This document shows positions 6,321-13,899 of a stretch of DNA of 17,115 bases, piece by piece. Under the pieces are notes generated by a model that made no database searches, was not told where the DNA came from, and worked only from the letters and a program-made list of their open reading frames with translations. The stretch comes from Sedimentisphaerales bacterium (lineage in GTDB: Bacteria; Planctomycetota; Phycisphaerae; Sedimentisphaerales; SG8-4), in contig JAFGCA010000164.1 of NCBI GenBank assembly GCA_016932895.1, positions 1 through 17,115 on the forward strand, given 5' to 3'. Numbering within the stretch: position 1 is the first letter of the stretch; each line of letters opens with the position of its first letter. The translations under genes and the position numbers were made by a program.

Positions 6321-7895
6321 ATGGCGAAAGAGAAAGTAACCCCGGCGAAGAGGCCGTGCGTCCTCATCCTCCGCGACGGATGGGGCTACAACCCCGACGC
6401 CTCGGAAGACAAATACAACGCGATCAAACAGGCCAATACTCCGGTCGATGACATGCTCATGGCGGAGTATCCGCACTGCCTGATTCATACGTACGGGGAA
6501 TATGTCGGCCTGCCCGACGGAACGATGGGCAACAGCGAAGTGGGCCACCAGAACATCGGCGCCGGCCGGATCGTCCCGCAGGAATCCGTCCGCCTGACCC
6601 AGACGATTCGCGACGGCTCCTTCTTCGAAAACGAAGAGTTCCTCAAGCTCATCGAGTTCGTCAAGCAGCGCAACGGCAAGGTCCACTTCATGGGCCTGTG
6701 CAGCGATATCGGCGTCCACTCGCTCCTGGGGCACCTTTACGGGCTGCTGGAGCTGGCCAAGCGCCACGATCTGACGGAGGTCTTCATCCACGCCTTCACC
6801 GACGGGCGCGATTCGCCGCCGGACAGCGGTATCGGATATATCACCGACGTGGAGAAAAAGGCGCAGGAGATCGGCGTCGGCCGCATCGCCAGCGTGATGG
6901 GCCGGTTCTACGCCATGGACCGCGACAGCCGCTGGGAGCGCGTGCAGAGGGCCTACGAATGCCTCCGTATCGGCAAAGGGCTCAAGGCCGCCTCGGCCGA
7001 GGAGGCCGTCAAGAGCAGCTACGAACGGGAGGTCACCGACGAGTTCATCGAGCCGACCTGCATCGTCAACCAAGACAGCGAGCCGATCGCCACGATCGAT
7101 GACGGCGACGGCGTGGTGTTCTTCAACTTCCGCGGCGACCGGCCCCGCGAGCTGGCCCGCGCCTTCGTGGAGCCTGATTTTCAGGAGTTTACCCGCCCGG
7201 CCAAGCCGGACGTGTACTTCGTCTGCCTGACCGAATACGACGCGACCCTGCCGGCGCCCGTGGCGTTTCCCAAGCCGCCCAAGATGAAGAACATCCTGGC
7301 CGCCTACTGGAGCAGCCTGGGACTCAAGCAGTTCCGCTGCGCCGAGACCGAGAAATACGCCCATGTGACGTTCTTCTTCAACGACTATACGGAGAAGCCC
7401 TTCAAGGGCGAGGACCGGCAGATCGTCCCGTCGCCGCGCGTCCGCACGTACGACCTTAAGCCCGAAATGAGCGCCTACGACGTGGCCAGCGTCATGCTCG
7501 AACGGCTGGAGTCGGACAAGTACGATGCGATCGTCGTCAACTTCGCCAACCCCGACATGGTGGGACATACCGGCGATCTCTCGGCGGCGGTGAAAGCGGC
7601 TGAGGCGGTCGATGAATGCGTCGGCAAGGTCCTCGACAAGATCAAGGAGATGGGCGGGGCCGCCGTCATCACGGCCGACCACGGCAACTTCGAGAAGATG
7701 ATCGACGAAACGCCGGACAGCCCGCATACCGCCCATACCGTCGGCGACGTGCCGCTGGTGGTGTTCGACGAGCGCTACAAGGGCAAGAGGCTGCGCGAGG
7801 GCGGCACCCTGGCCGATATCGCACCGACGTTGCTGGCGATGATGGGCCTGTCTCAACCGGAAGAAATGACCGGCCGCAGCCTCCTGGCCGACTGA
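6321..7895 (+). CDS. gpmI: 2,3-bisphosphoglycerate-independent phosphoglycerate mutase
   Basis: GpmI interconverts 3- and 2-phosphoglycerate in glycolysis and gluconeogenesis, using two metal ions (usually Mn) and a phosphoserine intermediate. The 524-residue protein is of normal length. LILRDGWGYN places the first metal Asp at D19, and MGNSEVGHQN carries the catalytic serine at about S72. Later metal ligands lie in ANPDMVGHTGD, ITADHGNFE and SPHTAHT, as in the alkaline-phosphatase superfamily. FIHAFTDGRDSPP and VMGRFYAMDRDSRW are the substrate-binding segments. I chose ATG 6321 (MAKEKVTPAKRP) because GAAGGG lies 10 bases upstream; the in-frame ATG 6255 would add 22 residues unlike the family and sits about 10 bases after the likely transcript start. 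The gene appears to be expressed from its own promoter. mutL follows after 180 bases. Confidence 0.97.
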   Translation: MAKEKVTPAKRPCVLILRDGWGYNPDASEDKYNAIKQANTPVDDMLMAEYPHCLIHTYGEYVGLPDGTMGNSEVGHQNIGAGRIVPQESVRLTQTIRDGSFFENEEFLKLIEFVKQRNGKVHFMGLCSDIGVHSLLGHLYGLLELAKRHDLTEVFIHAFTDGRDSPPDSGIGYITDVEKKAQEIGVGRIASVMGRFYAMDRDSRWERVQRAYECLRIGKGLKAASAEEAVKSSYEREVTDEFIEPTCIVNQDSEPIATIDDGDGVVFFNFRGDRPRELARAFVEPDFQEFTRPAKPDVYFVCLTEYDATLPAPVAFPKPPKMKNILAAYWSSLGLKQFRCAETEKYAHVTFFFNDYTEKPFKGEDRQIVPSPRVRTYDLKPEMSAYDVASVMLERLESDKYDAIVVNFANPDMVGHTGDLSAAVKAAEAVDECVGKVLDKIKEMGGAAVITADHGNFEKMIDETPDSPHTAHTVGDVPLVVFDERYKGKRLREGGTLADIAPTLLAMMGLSQPEEMTGRSLLAD

Positions 7896-8075
7896 GAGGC
7901 AATCTCGCGGCCGGGCTCGGGTACGGCGTACTGCACGGGTTCGATGTGTCTCCGGAGCCAGGCAAAGAACTCCAGAAAACCAACGTTGTCGCGCGGGGGC
8001 GAGCGGAGGGAACTCTGGACAGTTGCCGGACCGCACGACGCGGTTCCATTCTACCGATCAGGATGAGCTGAATTC

Positions 8076-9884
8076 ATGGGCCAGATCGTTCGCCTCGACC
8101 AAAACATGATAAACATGATCGCCGCCGGCGAGGTCATCGAGCGACCGGCCAGCGTGGTCAAGGAGCTCGTGGAGAACAGCATCGACGCCGGCGCCAGCGA
8201 GATCACGGTGGCCGTGGAAGACGGCGGTCGCCGGCTGATTTCCGTCACTGACAACGGCTGTGGCATGGACGCCGACGACCTGGCCGCAGCCTTCGAGTCC
8301 CACGCCACCAGCAAAATCAAGTCGATCTCCGACCTGCACGGCGTCGCCACGCTGGGCTTTCGTGGCGAAGCCCTGCCCAGCATCGCCTCGGTCGCCCTGC
8401 TCCGCGCCGTCAGTCGCACGCGCGACTCGGACCAGGCGCATGGCATCGAGTTCGACTGTGGCGAAAAGGGACCGGTCTCGCCCTGCAGCGGCGACTACGG
8501 GACCACCATTGCGGTCCGGGATTTGTTCTACAAACTGCCCGCGCGGCGCAAGTTCCTGCGCACCGCCAATACCGAGATGGGACATATCAGCGAGCAGGTC
8601 ACGCGTATCGCCCTGGGCCGGCCCGCGCTGTCACTGACGTTGCTTCACAACGGCAAGGAGGTCCTCCGGCTCGCGGCCAACCAGAGCCTCAAGCAGCGGA
8701 TCGGGGCGCTGTTTCCGATGCTGCCCATGGAGCCGCCGGACGGCTTGATCGAGACGCAGACCCGCGAGAAGGACGTTCACATTCACGCCCTGCTGGGCCG
8801 CCCCAGCGTCTCGCGCAGCAACAGCCACTTCCAGTACACGTTTCTCAACGGACGCTTCATCCGCGACAAGTTCATCACGCACGCGATCAAGGAAGCGTAC
8901 CGCGGACTGCTGGAGCCCAACCGCTTCCCGGTCGTCTTTCTGTTCATGGAGATGCCGCCGGAAGACTACGATGTGAACGTGCACCCCACAAAGATCGAAG
9001 TCCGCTTCTACAACTCCAACCTCGTGCACTCCCAGATTCTCGGCGCCCTGCGGGAGACGCTCTTAGGCACCGACCTGCACATTTCGGCGGCCCTGCCCAC
9101 GGCCGGGGCAGCGCCGCCCGGTGACGCGCCCACCCAGCACGCGCGGAGACAGGAGATCGCCGATGCGATGGCCGACTTCTTCCGGACGCATCGCCCGACG
9201 CACACGCAGCAGCAGTTCGACTTGCGGCCGCGCGGACCGGTACACCAGCGGGCGGGCGGACCGCGCGATCTGCCCCGGCCCGAAACACCGCTCCACGTCG
9301 CGACGGAGATCGAGGAGCGCAAATACATCCAGATTCACGACAGCTACATCGTCGAGCAAACCGAAGAGGGTTTTGTCATCATCGACCAGCACGCGCTGCA
9401 CGAGCGCATGCTCTACGAGACCCTGCGCCGGCGCGTGGGCCGCGACAAACTCGAATCGCAGCGGTTGCTTCTGCCCGAGAGTCTCGAAGTCACCGACGCG
9501 CAAGCCGGCGCCATCGAAAGCAACGCCGCGCTCATCGCACAATTGGGCATTGAGATCGTTCCCTTCGGCCCGAAGACCTACGCGGTGCAGGCCTTCCCCA
9601 CCCTGCTTTCCAAGACCTCGCCGATTGAATTCGTCCGGGACCTGATCGATCTGCTGGCGGAAAAGACGGCGGAACTGAACGCTGACGATCTGCTCGACGA
9701 AGTGTTGAACATGACGGCCTGCAAAGCGGCGATCAAGGCCGGCCAGAGGCTCACGGACAGCGAAATCCAGCAGCTCCTGGCCGACCGCGAACTGTACGAA
9801 TCGACCACGCGCTGCCCGCACGGGCGGCCGACGACGATACGGTTTTCCATGGGCGAGCTGGAGAAACAATTCAAGAGGACCTGA
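8076..9884 (+). CDS. mutL: DNA mismatch repair protein MutL (with endonuclease motif)
   Basis: MutL is the ATP-dependent link between MutS mismatch recognition and strand incision. The N-terminal GHKL ATPase shows IAAGEVIERPASVVKELVEN (catalytic Glu ~E30), DNGCGM at 59-64, HATSKI at 76-81 and GFRGEAL at 94-100, followed by KLPARRKFLR and the S5-like fold ending in VNVHPTKIEVRF. A ~80-residue Pro/Arg/Gln-rich linker (~335-415) leads to the C-terminal dimerisation domain. That domain carries the nicking motif DQHALHERMLYE (D437-E448), ACKAAIKAG (C549) and CPHGRPT (C580), so this is the latent-endonuclease type found in bacteria without MutH. The 602-residue length is usual. AGGATGAG lies 8 bases before the ATG. 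The stop TGA shares its last base with the ATG of the next gene. Confidence 0.97.
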   Translation: MGQIVRLDQNMINMIAAGEVIERPASVVKELVENSIDAGASEITVAVEDGGRRLISVTDNGCGMDADDLAAAFESHATSKIKSISDLHGVATLGFRGEALPSIASVALLRAVSRTRDSDQAHGIEFDCGEKGPVSPCSGDYGTTIAVRDLFYKLPARRKFLRTANTEMGHISEQVTRIALGRPALSLTLLHNGKEVLRLAANQSLKQRIGALFPMLPMEPPDGLIETQTREKDVHIHALLGRPSVSRSNSHFQYTFLNGRFIRDKFITHAIKEAYRGLLEPNRFPVVFLFMEMPPEDYDVNVHPTKIEVRFYNSNLVHSQILGALRETLLGTDLHISAALPTAGAAPPGDAPTQHARRQEIADAMADFFRTHRPTHTQQQFDLRPRGPVHQRAGGPRDLPRPETPLHVATEIEERKYIQIHDSYIVEQTEEGFVIIDQHALHERMLYETLRRRVGRDKLESQRLLLPESLEVTDAQAGAIESNAALIAQLGIEIVPFGPKTYAVQAFPTLLSKTSPIEFVRDLIDLLAEKTAELNADDLLDEVLNMTACKAAIKAGQRLTDSEIQQLLADRELYESTTRCPHGRPTTIRFSMGELEKQFKRT

Positions 9885-10780
9885 TGGCAAGGTGGTGGCT
9901 GCTCTCGATTTTGCTGGCGACCTGGCTGGCGTTGGGTTGCCTGCTGTTTCCGCTGCGGCGGGCGGACGCCGTGTCGGAGGCCCCGGCGGCAACGGCGCCG
10001 ACGCGTATCGTCTCGGCGGCGCCCAACCTGACGGAGATTCTCTTCGCCCTCGGCCTGGACGAGCAGATCGCCGGCGTCACCCGGGGCAGCAACTACCCCC
10101 CCGCCGCGGCGCAGAAACCCACGGTGGGCACGTTCTGGCAGCCCAACATCGAGACCGTCATCGCCACCCGGCCGGACCTGGTGGTCCTGCTGACGTTCCC
10201 GCAACAGCAAAGTCTCGCCGACCGCCTCCGCCGGCTCGGCATTCACTGCCTGACGCTGGAGATCTGGACCGTAGACGACCTCTTCGACGCCATCGCGATG
10301 CTCGGTCAGGCCACGGGCAGAGCGCAAGACGCACAACGTCTCCTGGCCGAGACAAAAACCCGCATCGAGCGGCTGCAAACCCGGCTGGCGGGCAAGCGGA
10401 GGACGAAAGTTCTGTGGGTCGTGCAGAGAGACCCGCTCCGGGTCGCCGGTCGAAACACTTTCGTCAACGAGTTGATCGATCTGGCCGGCGGCGAGAACGC
10501 CATCGGATCGACCTTGCACAAGTATCCGCCCATCGGGGGCGAGCAGATTTTGGCCTGCGGCGCGGAAGTCATCATCGAACCGGCCATGATGCCCGGCCTG
10601 ATCGAGGCCCAGCGGGCGCAGGCGCTGGCCTACTGGCAACGCTTTGCGAACGTTCCCGCCGTGGCCGACGGTCGCATCCATGTCATTGACGGTGACATCG
10701 TGTCCCGGCTCGGCCCGAGACTGTACGAGGCCGTCGAGACCATCGCGAAATGTTTGCGGCCGGAGCTGGTTGGAGAATAG
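9884..10780 (+). CDS. ABC importer substrate-binding protein (BtuF/FecB class)
   Basis: A periplasmic metal-chelate binding protein of the helical-backbone class (Peripla_BP_2), 298 residues. An N-terminal hydrophobic segment (WWLLSILLATWLALGCLLFP) followed by ADA-VS looks like a signal peptide or anchor; C19 lies in LALGC, a poor lipobox. RIVSAAPNLTEILFALGL, SNYPPAAAQKPTVGTFWQPN and IATRPDLVVLL match the N-lobe of BtuF-like proteins, and AGGENAIG and CGAEVIIEPAMM the C-lobe. It would deliver cobalamin, a ferric siderophore or heme to the permease encoded next; the BtuF-like SNYPP and GTFWQ stretch favours cobalamin, but this is inference. Its ATG overlaps the mutL stop (TGATG), and the permease ATG directly follows its TAG, so translation is coupled across the operon. 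Confidence 0.88.
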   Translation: MARWWLLSILLATWLALGCLLFPLRRADAVSEAPAATAPTRIVSAAPNLTEILFALGLDEQIAGVTRGSNYPPAAAQKPTVGTFWQPNIETVIATRPDLVVLLTFPQQQSLADRLRRLGIHCLTLEIWTVDDLFDAIAMLGQATGRAQDAQRLLAETKTRIERLQTRLAGKRRTKVLWVVQRDPLRVAGRNTFVNELIDLAGGENAIGSTLHKYPPIGGEQILACGAEVIIEPAMMPGLIEAQRAQALAYWQRFANVPAVADGRIHVIDGDIVSRLGPRLYEAVETIAKCLRPELVGE

Positions 10781-11815
10781 ATGGTGCCTCGACTCTTATC
10801 ACCAGGGAGATTACTGGTTCGGACCGCCGGCGCGGCGTTGCTGCTGCTTGCGGTCATGCTTGTCTGCTCTCTGCTCGGCTCGGAGTCGATTTCTCTGAAA
10901 GCCGTCTTCTCCGGCGTCCCCGAGGCCGGCGGGGCCAATCCCGACTACGAGATCTTCGTGCACGTCCGCCTGCCGCGGGTCTTGTTGGCGGCGATCGTGG
11001 GGGCGGCGCTGGCGGCCTCCGGCGTGACCCTCCAGGCGCTGCTCCGCAATCCCCTGGCCGATCCCTACATCCTGGGCATCTCCAGTGGGGCCGGGCTCGG
11101 CGCCATGCTCGCCGTTCTCAGCGGCTGTAGCTGGACCCTGTGGGGCCGGTCCCCCATCGCTGTTTTCGCCTTCGCCGGGGCGCTCGGGACCGTATGGCTC
11201 GTCTGGGCCGTCGGGCGGGTGACCGGGAAATTCCATCTTACCGGCCTGCTGCTCGCCGGCGTGGTGGTCAACGCCTTCTTTTCGGCCGTGATCATGTTCC
11301 TGATCTCCATCGCCCGGAGCCAGCAGTTGCATGCGACGATGTTCTGGCTCATGGGCAACATGACGGAGGAGGATTTCTTCGTCCTGTGGGTCGGGGGCGG
11401 CTGCGTCGCGGCCGGGATTGCGGCTTTGTTCCTGCTCGCACCAAAACTCAATGCGATCGGTTTCGGGCCGGAAGACGCCCGCAGCATCGGTGTCAACGTC
11501 GAGAGGACGCAACTGGCGGCGTTTGCTATTTCCGCGTTCATTACCGCCGTGGCGGTGAGTTTGAGCGGCCTCATCGGCTTCGTGGGGCTCGTGGTTCCGC
11601 ATGCGGTCCGTCTCGTGTTCGGTTCCGACCATCGCCAGCTTTTGCCGCTGAGCAGCCTCGTGGGAGCGGCGTTCCTCGTCGTGGCCGATACCGCCGCCCG
11701 AATGGCCGTCGCACCGGCGCAGTTGCCCGTCGGCATTGTCACGGCGATGATTGGCGGTCCGTTCTTCCTGGTTCTGCTGCTCCGGTACAACAGAAAGGTC
11801 TCGTGGCTGCAATGA
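10781..11815 (+). CDS. ABC importer permease (BtuC/FecCD family)
   Basis: The 344-residue inner-membrane permease of a type II importer, which works as a dimer with the ATPase encoded downstream. Family landmarks are RLPRVLLAAIVGAALAASG, LQALLRNPLADPYILGIS, SSGAGLGAML, the EDARSIGVNVERTQ loop that contacts the ATPase, and GFVGLVVPHAVRLVFGSDHR near the C-terminus. About nine to ten hydrophobic spans are visible, as in BtuC. Its ATG follows the stop of the binding-protein gene with no gap, and its TGA overlaps the ATG of the ATPase gene (ATGA). The substrate is probably cobalamin or an iron chelate; sequence alone cannot separate these. No outer-membrane TonB-dependent receptor lies in the window. 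Confidence 0.93.
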   Translation: MVPRLLSPGRLLVRTAGAALLLLAVMLVCSLLGSESISLKAVFSGVPEAGGANPDYEIFVHVRLPRVLLAAIVGAALAASGVTLQALLRNPLADPYILGISSGAGLGAMLAVLSGCSWTLWGRSPIAVFAFAGALGTVWLVWAVGRVTGKFHLTGLLLAGVVVNAFFSAVIMFLISIARSQQLHATMFWLMGNMTEEDFFVLWVGGGCVAAGIAALFLLAPKLNAIGFGPEDARSIGVNVERTQLAAFAISAFITAVAVSLSGLIGFVGLVVPHAVRLVFGSDHRQLLPLSSLVGAAFLVVADTAARMAVAPAQLPVGIVTAMIGGPFFLVLLLRYNRKVSWLQ

Positions 11816-12672
11816 CACCGTCGGTCCGGGTACAAGACGTCAGTTTCGCCTATCAGCGGGAGGACTGGATTCTGCGGAATCTCAGTTTCACCGTGCGGCC
11901 GGGGACCTTTCTGGCGGTCGTGGGTCCCAACGGTGCGGGCAAGAGCACGCTGATCAATCTTATCGCGGGCCTCTTGGCCCCGAACGCGGGTACCGTATCG
12001 CTGGACGAACGTGACGTCCGGTCTCATCGCCCCGTCGAACGCGCCGCCCGGATCGCGGTGGTGCGACAGGAGTTCGTTCCGGTCTTCGGCCTTTCCGTCG
12101 CCGAAGCGGTGCTCATGGCGCGCACTGCCTGCTATGGCCCGCTCGGTTTCGAGAGCGAGGCGGACCGCGAGTTGGCCACGAAGGCGCTGGAATCGACCGA
12201 TACGCTTCGCTTTGCGTCCCGGCCGCTGGCCAGCCTCAGCGGCGGAGAACGACAGCGCGTTTTCATCGCGCGGGCCCTGGCCCAGGATACCCCGATCCTT
12301 CTCATGGACGAGCCAACCAGTTTCCTCGATCTCAAGCACCAGGTCGCGATTTACGACCTTCTCAAGACCATTGGGCTTCAGGAGGCCAAGACGATTATCT
12401 CCGTTACCCACGATATCAATTTGGCCGCCCAATACTGTGATGAGGCGCTTCTCCTGCCTCCCCGGCCTGATTCACCGGCGACGGCGCGAGAGGGCCTGCC
12501 GGCGTCCGAACGCCCCCCCTATCGCGTGGGTCCTTCCGCCGAGGTATTCACCGCCGCAGGGATCGAGCGGGCTTTTGGCGTCAAGGTTTTCTCCGCGCCC
12601 GTCGGGACGGAGAACTTCTTCATCCCGCTTGGGAGAATGGCCAAAGATGCGGCCAAAACAGACCGGCCATGA
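11812..12672 (+). CDS. ABC importer ATP-binding protein (BtuD/FecE class)
   Basis: The 286-residue cytoplasmic ATPase of the importer. Walker A is GPNGAGKST (38-46), the Q-loop glutamine is ~Q86, the signature is LSGGERQ (142-148), Walker B is ILLMDEP (162-168) and the switch histidine is H200 in SVTHD. The start ATG at 11812 overlaps the permease stop by four bases (ATGA); an earlier in-frame start would lie inside the permease and add unrelated residues. After the H-loop, where relatives usually have a short LLxxGRIVAxG turn, this protein has a longer Pro- and Arg-rich segment (~215-240, LPPRPDSPATAREGLP) before the usual EVFTAAGIERAFGVKV end. It completes a binding protein-permease-ATPase set and is the last gene of the mutL unit. 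Confidence 0.94.
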   Translation: MTPSVRVQDVSFAYQREDWILRNLSFTVRPGTFLAVVGPNGAGKSTLINLIAGLLAPNAGTVSLDERDVRSHRPVERAARIAVVRQEFVPVFGLSVAEAVLMARTACYGPLGFESEADRELATKALESTDTLRFASRPLASLSGGERQRVFIARALAQDTPILLMDEPTSFLDLKHQVAIYDLLKTIGLQEAKTIISVTHDINLAAQYCDEALLLPPRPDSPATAREGLPASERPPYRVGPSAEVFTAAGIERAFGVKVFSAPVGTENFFIPLGRMAKDAAKTDRP

Positions 12673-12741
12673 CCGGGCCGACCGCGAATCACGTAACGTC
12701 TTTCTGATAAAGCACTTACGAGACAACTGTTGAGCTTCCTG

Positions 12742-12793
12742 GCGATAAGGGTGCGTTTATCGCAGTGGTGGGCCTTTTTGACGCACCTTATCG
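12742..12793 (+). terminator. Inverted-repeat region with two alternative hairpins after the importer operon
   Basis: GATAAGGGTGCGT (12744-12756) pairs with ACGCACCTTATC (12781-12792), leaving one bulged G and a 24-base loop. Alternatively GCGATAA (12742-12748) pairs with TTATCGC (12757-12763) across an 8-base loop, with CTTTTTG following at 12774-12780. It sits 70 bases after the ATPase stop and just before the next promoter. The simplest reading is a terminator. The shared CGATAA segment also allows a switch between two folds. Confidence 0.5.
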
Positions 12794-12805
12794 AGACAAA
12801 TATCG

Positions 12806-12835
12806 TTGCCCGCCTGCCCCGGAATATGTTAAAAT
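12806..12835 (+). promoter_or_regulatory. Candidate promoter for the DksA-like gene
   Basis: TTGCCC (12806-12811) and TAAAAT (12830-12835) are 18 bases apart in a locally AT-rich stretch. Transcription would start near 12842. This argues against ATG 12846 as the start of the next gene, since only about four bases would precede it, and favours GTG 12888. Confidence 0.5.
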
Positions 12836-12887
12836 ATAGGTTTCTATGGACCGTATCCTACTTTGTATAGGAAAGGTGATCATAAAA

Positions 12888-13478
12888 GTGGCTCTAAAGC
12901 GTAAGAAAACCACCAAAAAGAAGGCCGTGAAGAAAACGGCTGCGACGGGCAAGACGGCCAAGAAGAAGACCGTGAAGAAGAAAGCCGCCAAAAAGAAGCC
13001 CGCAAGAACAGTGGCTGTGAAGAGTAAAACGGCCCGGAAGAAGACGGCAAAGAAGAAGGCTGCAGGGAGGCTGACGAGGCCGCGCGGTCTCAACGCCGCC
13101 GACCGCGAGCGCTTCAAGGAAATGCTGCTTCAGAAGCGCCGCGAAATCTTCCAGAATATGTTCGAGATCGAGGGCGAGACCCTCAAGAAGTCCAGGCTCG
13201 ACGCCAGTGGAGACCTCTCGAGCATGCCGATCCACATGGCCGACCTGGGAACCGACAATTACGAGCAGGAGTTTGCTCTGGGCCTGATGGACAGCGAACG
13301 ACGGCTTCTGACGGAAATCGACGAGGCGCTGCTGCGAATCGAAGATGGCAGTTACGGGATTTGCCAGGGGACCGGCAAGCCGATCCGCAAGGCAAGGCTT
13401 GAAGCCCAGCCCTGGGCTCAGTACAGCGTTGAGTATGCCCGTATGATCGAGCAGGGCCTGGTGGACGAAGTCGCCTGA
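12888..13478 (+). CDS. DksA/TraR-family regulator without zinc cysteines, with Lys-rich N-terminal tail
   Basis: A 196-residue protein in two parts. Residues 1-60 are a histone H1/AlgP-like tail of KKTAKKK-type repeats, with 25 lysines in 60 residues. Residues ~68-190 are a DksA/TraR domain: a coiled coil (LNAADRERFKEMLLQKRREI), ADLGTDNYEQE, then LLTEIDEALLRIEDGSYGIC and KPIRKARLEAQPWAQYSVEY. At the four zinc positions (159, 162, 180, 183) it has Cys, Thr, Ser and Tyr, so the C4 finger is lost while the fold motif is kept. DksA-type proteins bind RNA polymerase in the secondary channel; the basic tail probably binds nucleic acid. I chose GTG 12888, with AGGAAAGG 11 bases upstream; ATG 12846 would add 14 residues. 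A YacG-type gene follows 56 bases later. Confidence 0.85.
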   Translation: MALKRKKTTKKKAVKKTAATGKTAKKKTVKKKAAKKKPARTVAVKSKTARKKTAKKKAAGRLTRPRGLNAADRERFKEMLLQKRREIFQNMFEIEGETLKKSRLDASGDLSSMPIHMADLGTDNYEQEFALGLMDSERRLLTEIDEALLRIEDGSYGICQGTGKPIRKARLEAQPWAQYSVEYARMIEQGLVDEVA

Positions 13479-13534
13479 CGCACACGGCTAACGACGTGCG
13501 GTGCGTACGACCGCACCGTCCGTTGCGTTGCCCC

Positions 13535-13780
13535 ATGGAATTGAACGATCACGCTGACGATAATCTGACTCGACAGAGTTCGACGATCCCGTGTCCCATC
13601 TGCCGGCGCGCCGTTGCCGTTTCCTCGCAACGTCCGAAATTCTTCCCGTTCTGCTCGCAGCGCTGCAAACTGATTGACCTCGGGGCCTGGTTTGACGCTG
13701 CCTACAGGGTCCCCGGCAGCCCGGACGAGGCCGACGAAGGACCACCTCATCCTGCTGACTCCGATCCGACCGCGGGGTAA
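13535..13780 (+). CDS. yacG: YacG-type DNA gyrase inhibitor (zinc-binding)
   Basis: A small zinc protein of 81 residues with the YacG signature: CPIC at 20-23 and FCSQRCKLIDLGAW at 39-52, giving the four ligands C20, C23, C40 and C44. In Escherichia coli YacG binds the GyrB C-terminal region and blocks DNA binding by gyrase. The tail (~60-81) is acidic and Pro-rich, as in other members. The start is unsure: ATG 13535 gives a family-like length but has no clear ribosome site, and GTG 13496 in the same frame would add 13 residues. It lies just after the DksA-like gene on the same strand and is probably co-transcribed with it. Confidence 0.85.
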   Translation: MELNDHADDNLTRQSSTIPCPICRRAVAVSSQRPKFFPFCSQRCKLIDLGAWFDAAYRVPGSPDEADEGPPHPADSDPTAG

Positions 13781-13899
13781 GGAAGCCGCCCCCGGAGAAA
13801 ATCCCGTAGACGAGTCACGAAAGAGACGATAACATACCGTGGTAAGACCGTCATCGGGCGGCCGTACGAAGCGGATCAAGGACATTGAAAGGAAGCAAG

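Noticed and set aside
5910..8036. Long minus-strand open frame (about 700 codons) opposite gpmI
   Set aside because: It is a shadow of gpmI codon bias; it shows no domains and crosses the antitoxin gene and the gpmI promoter.
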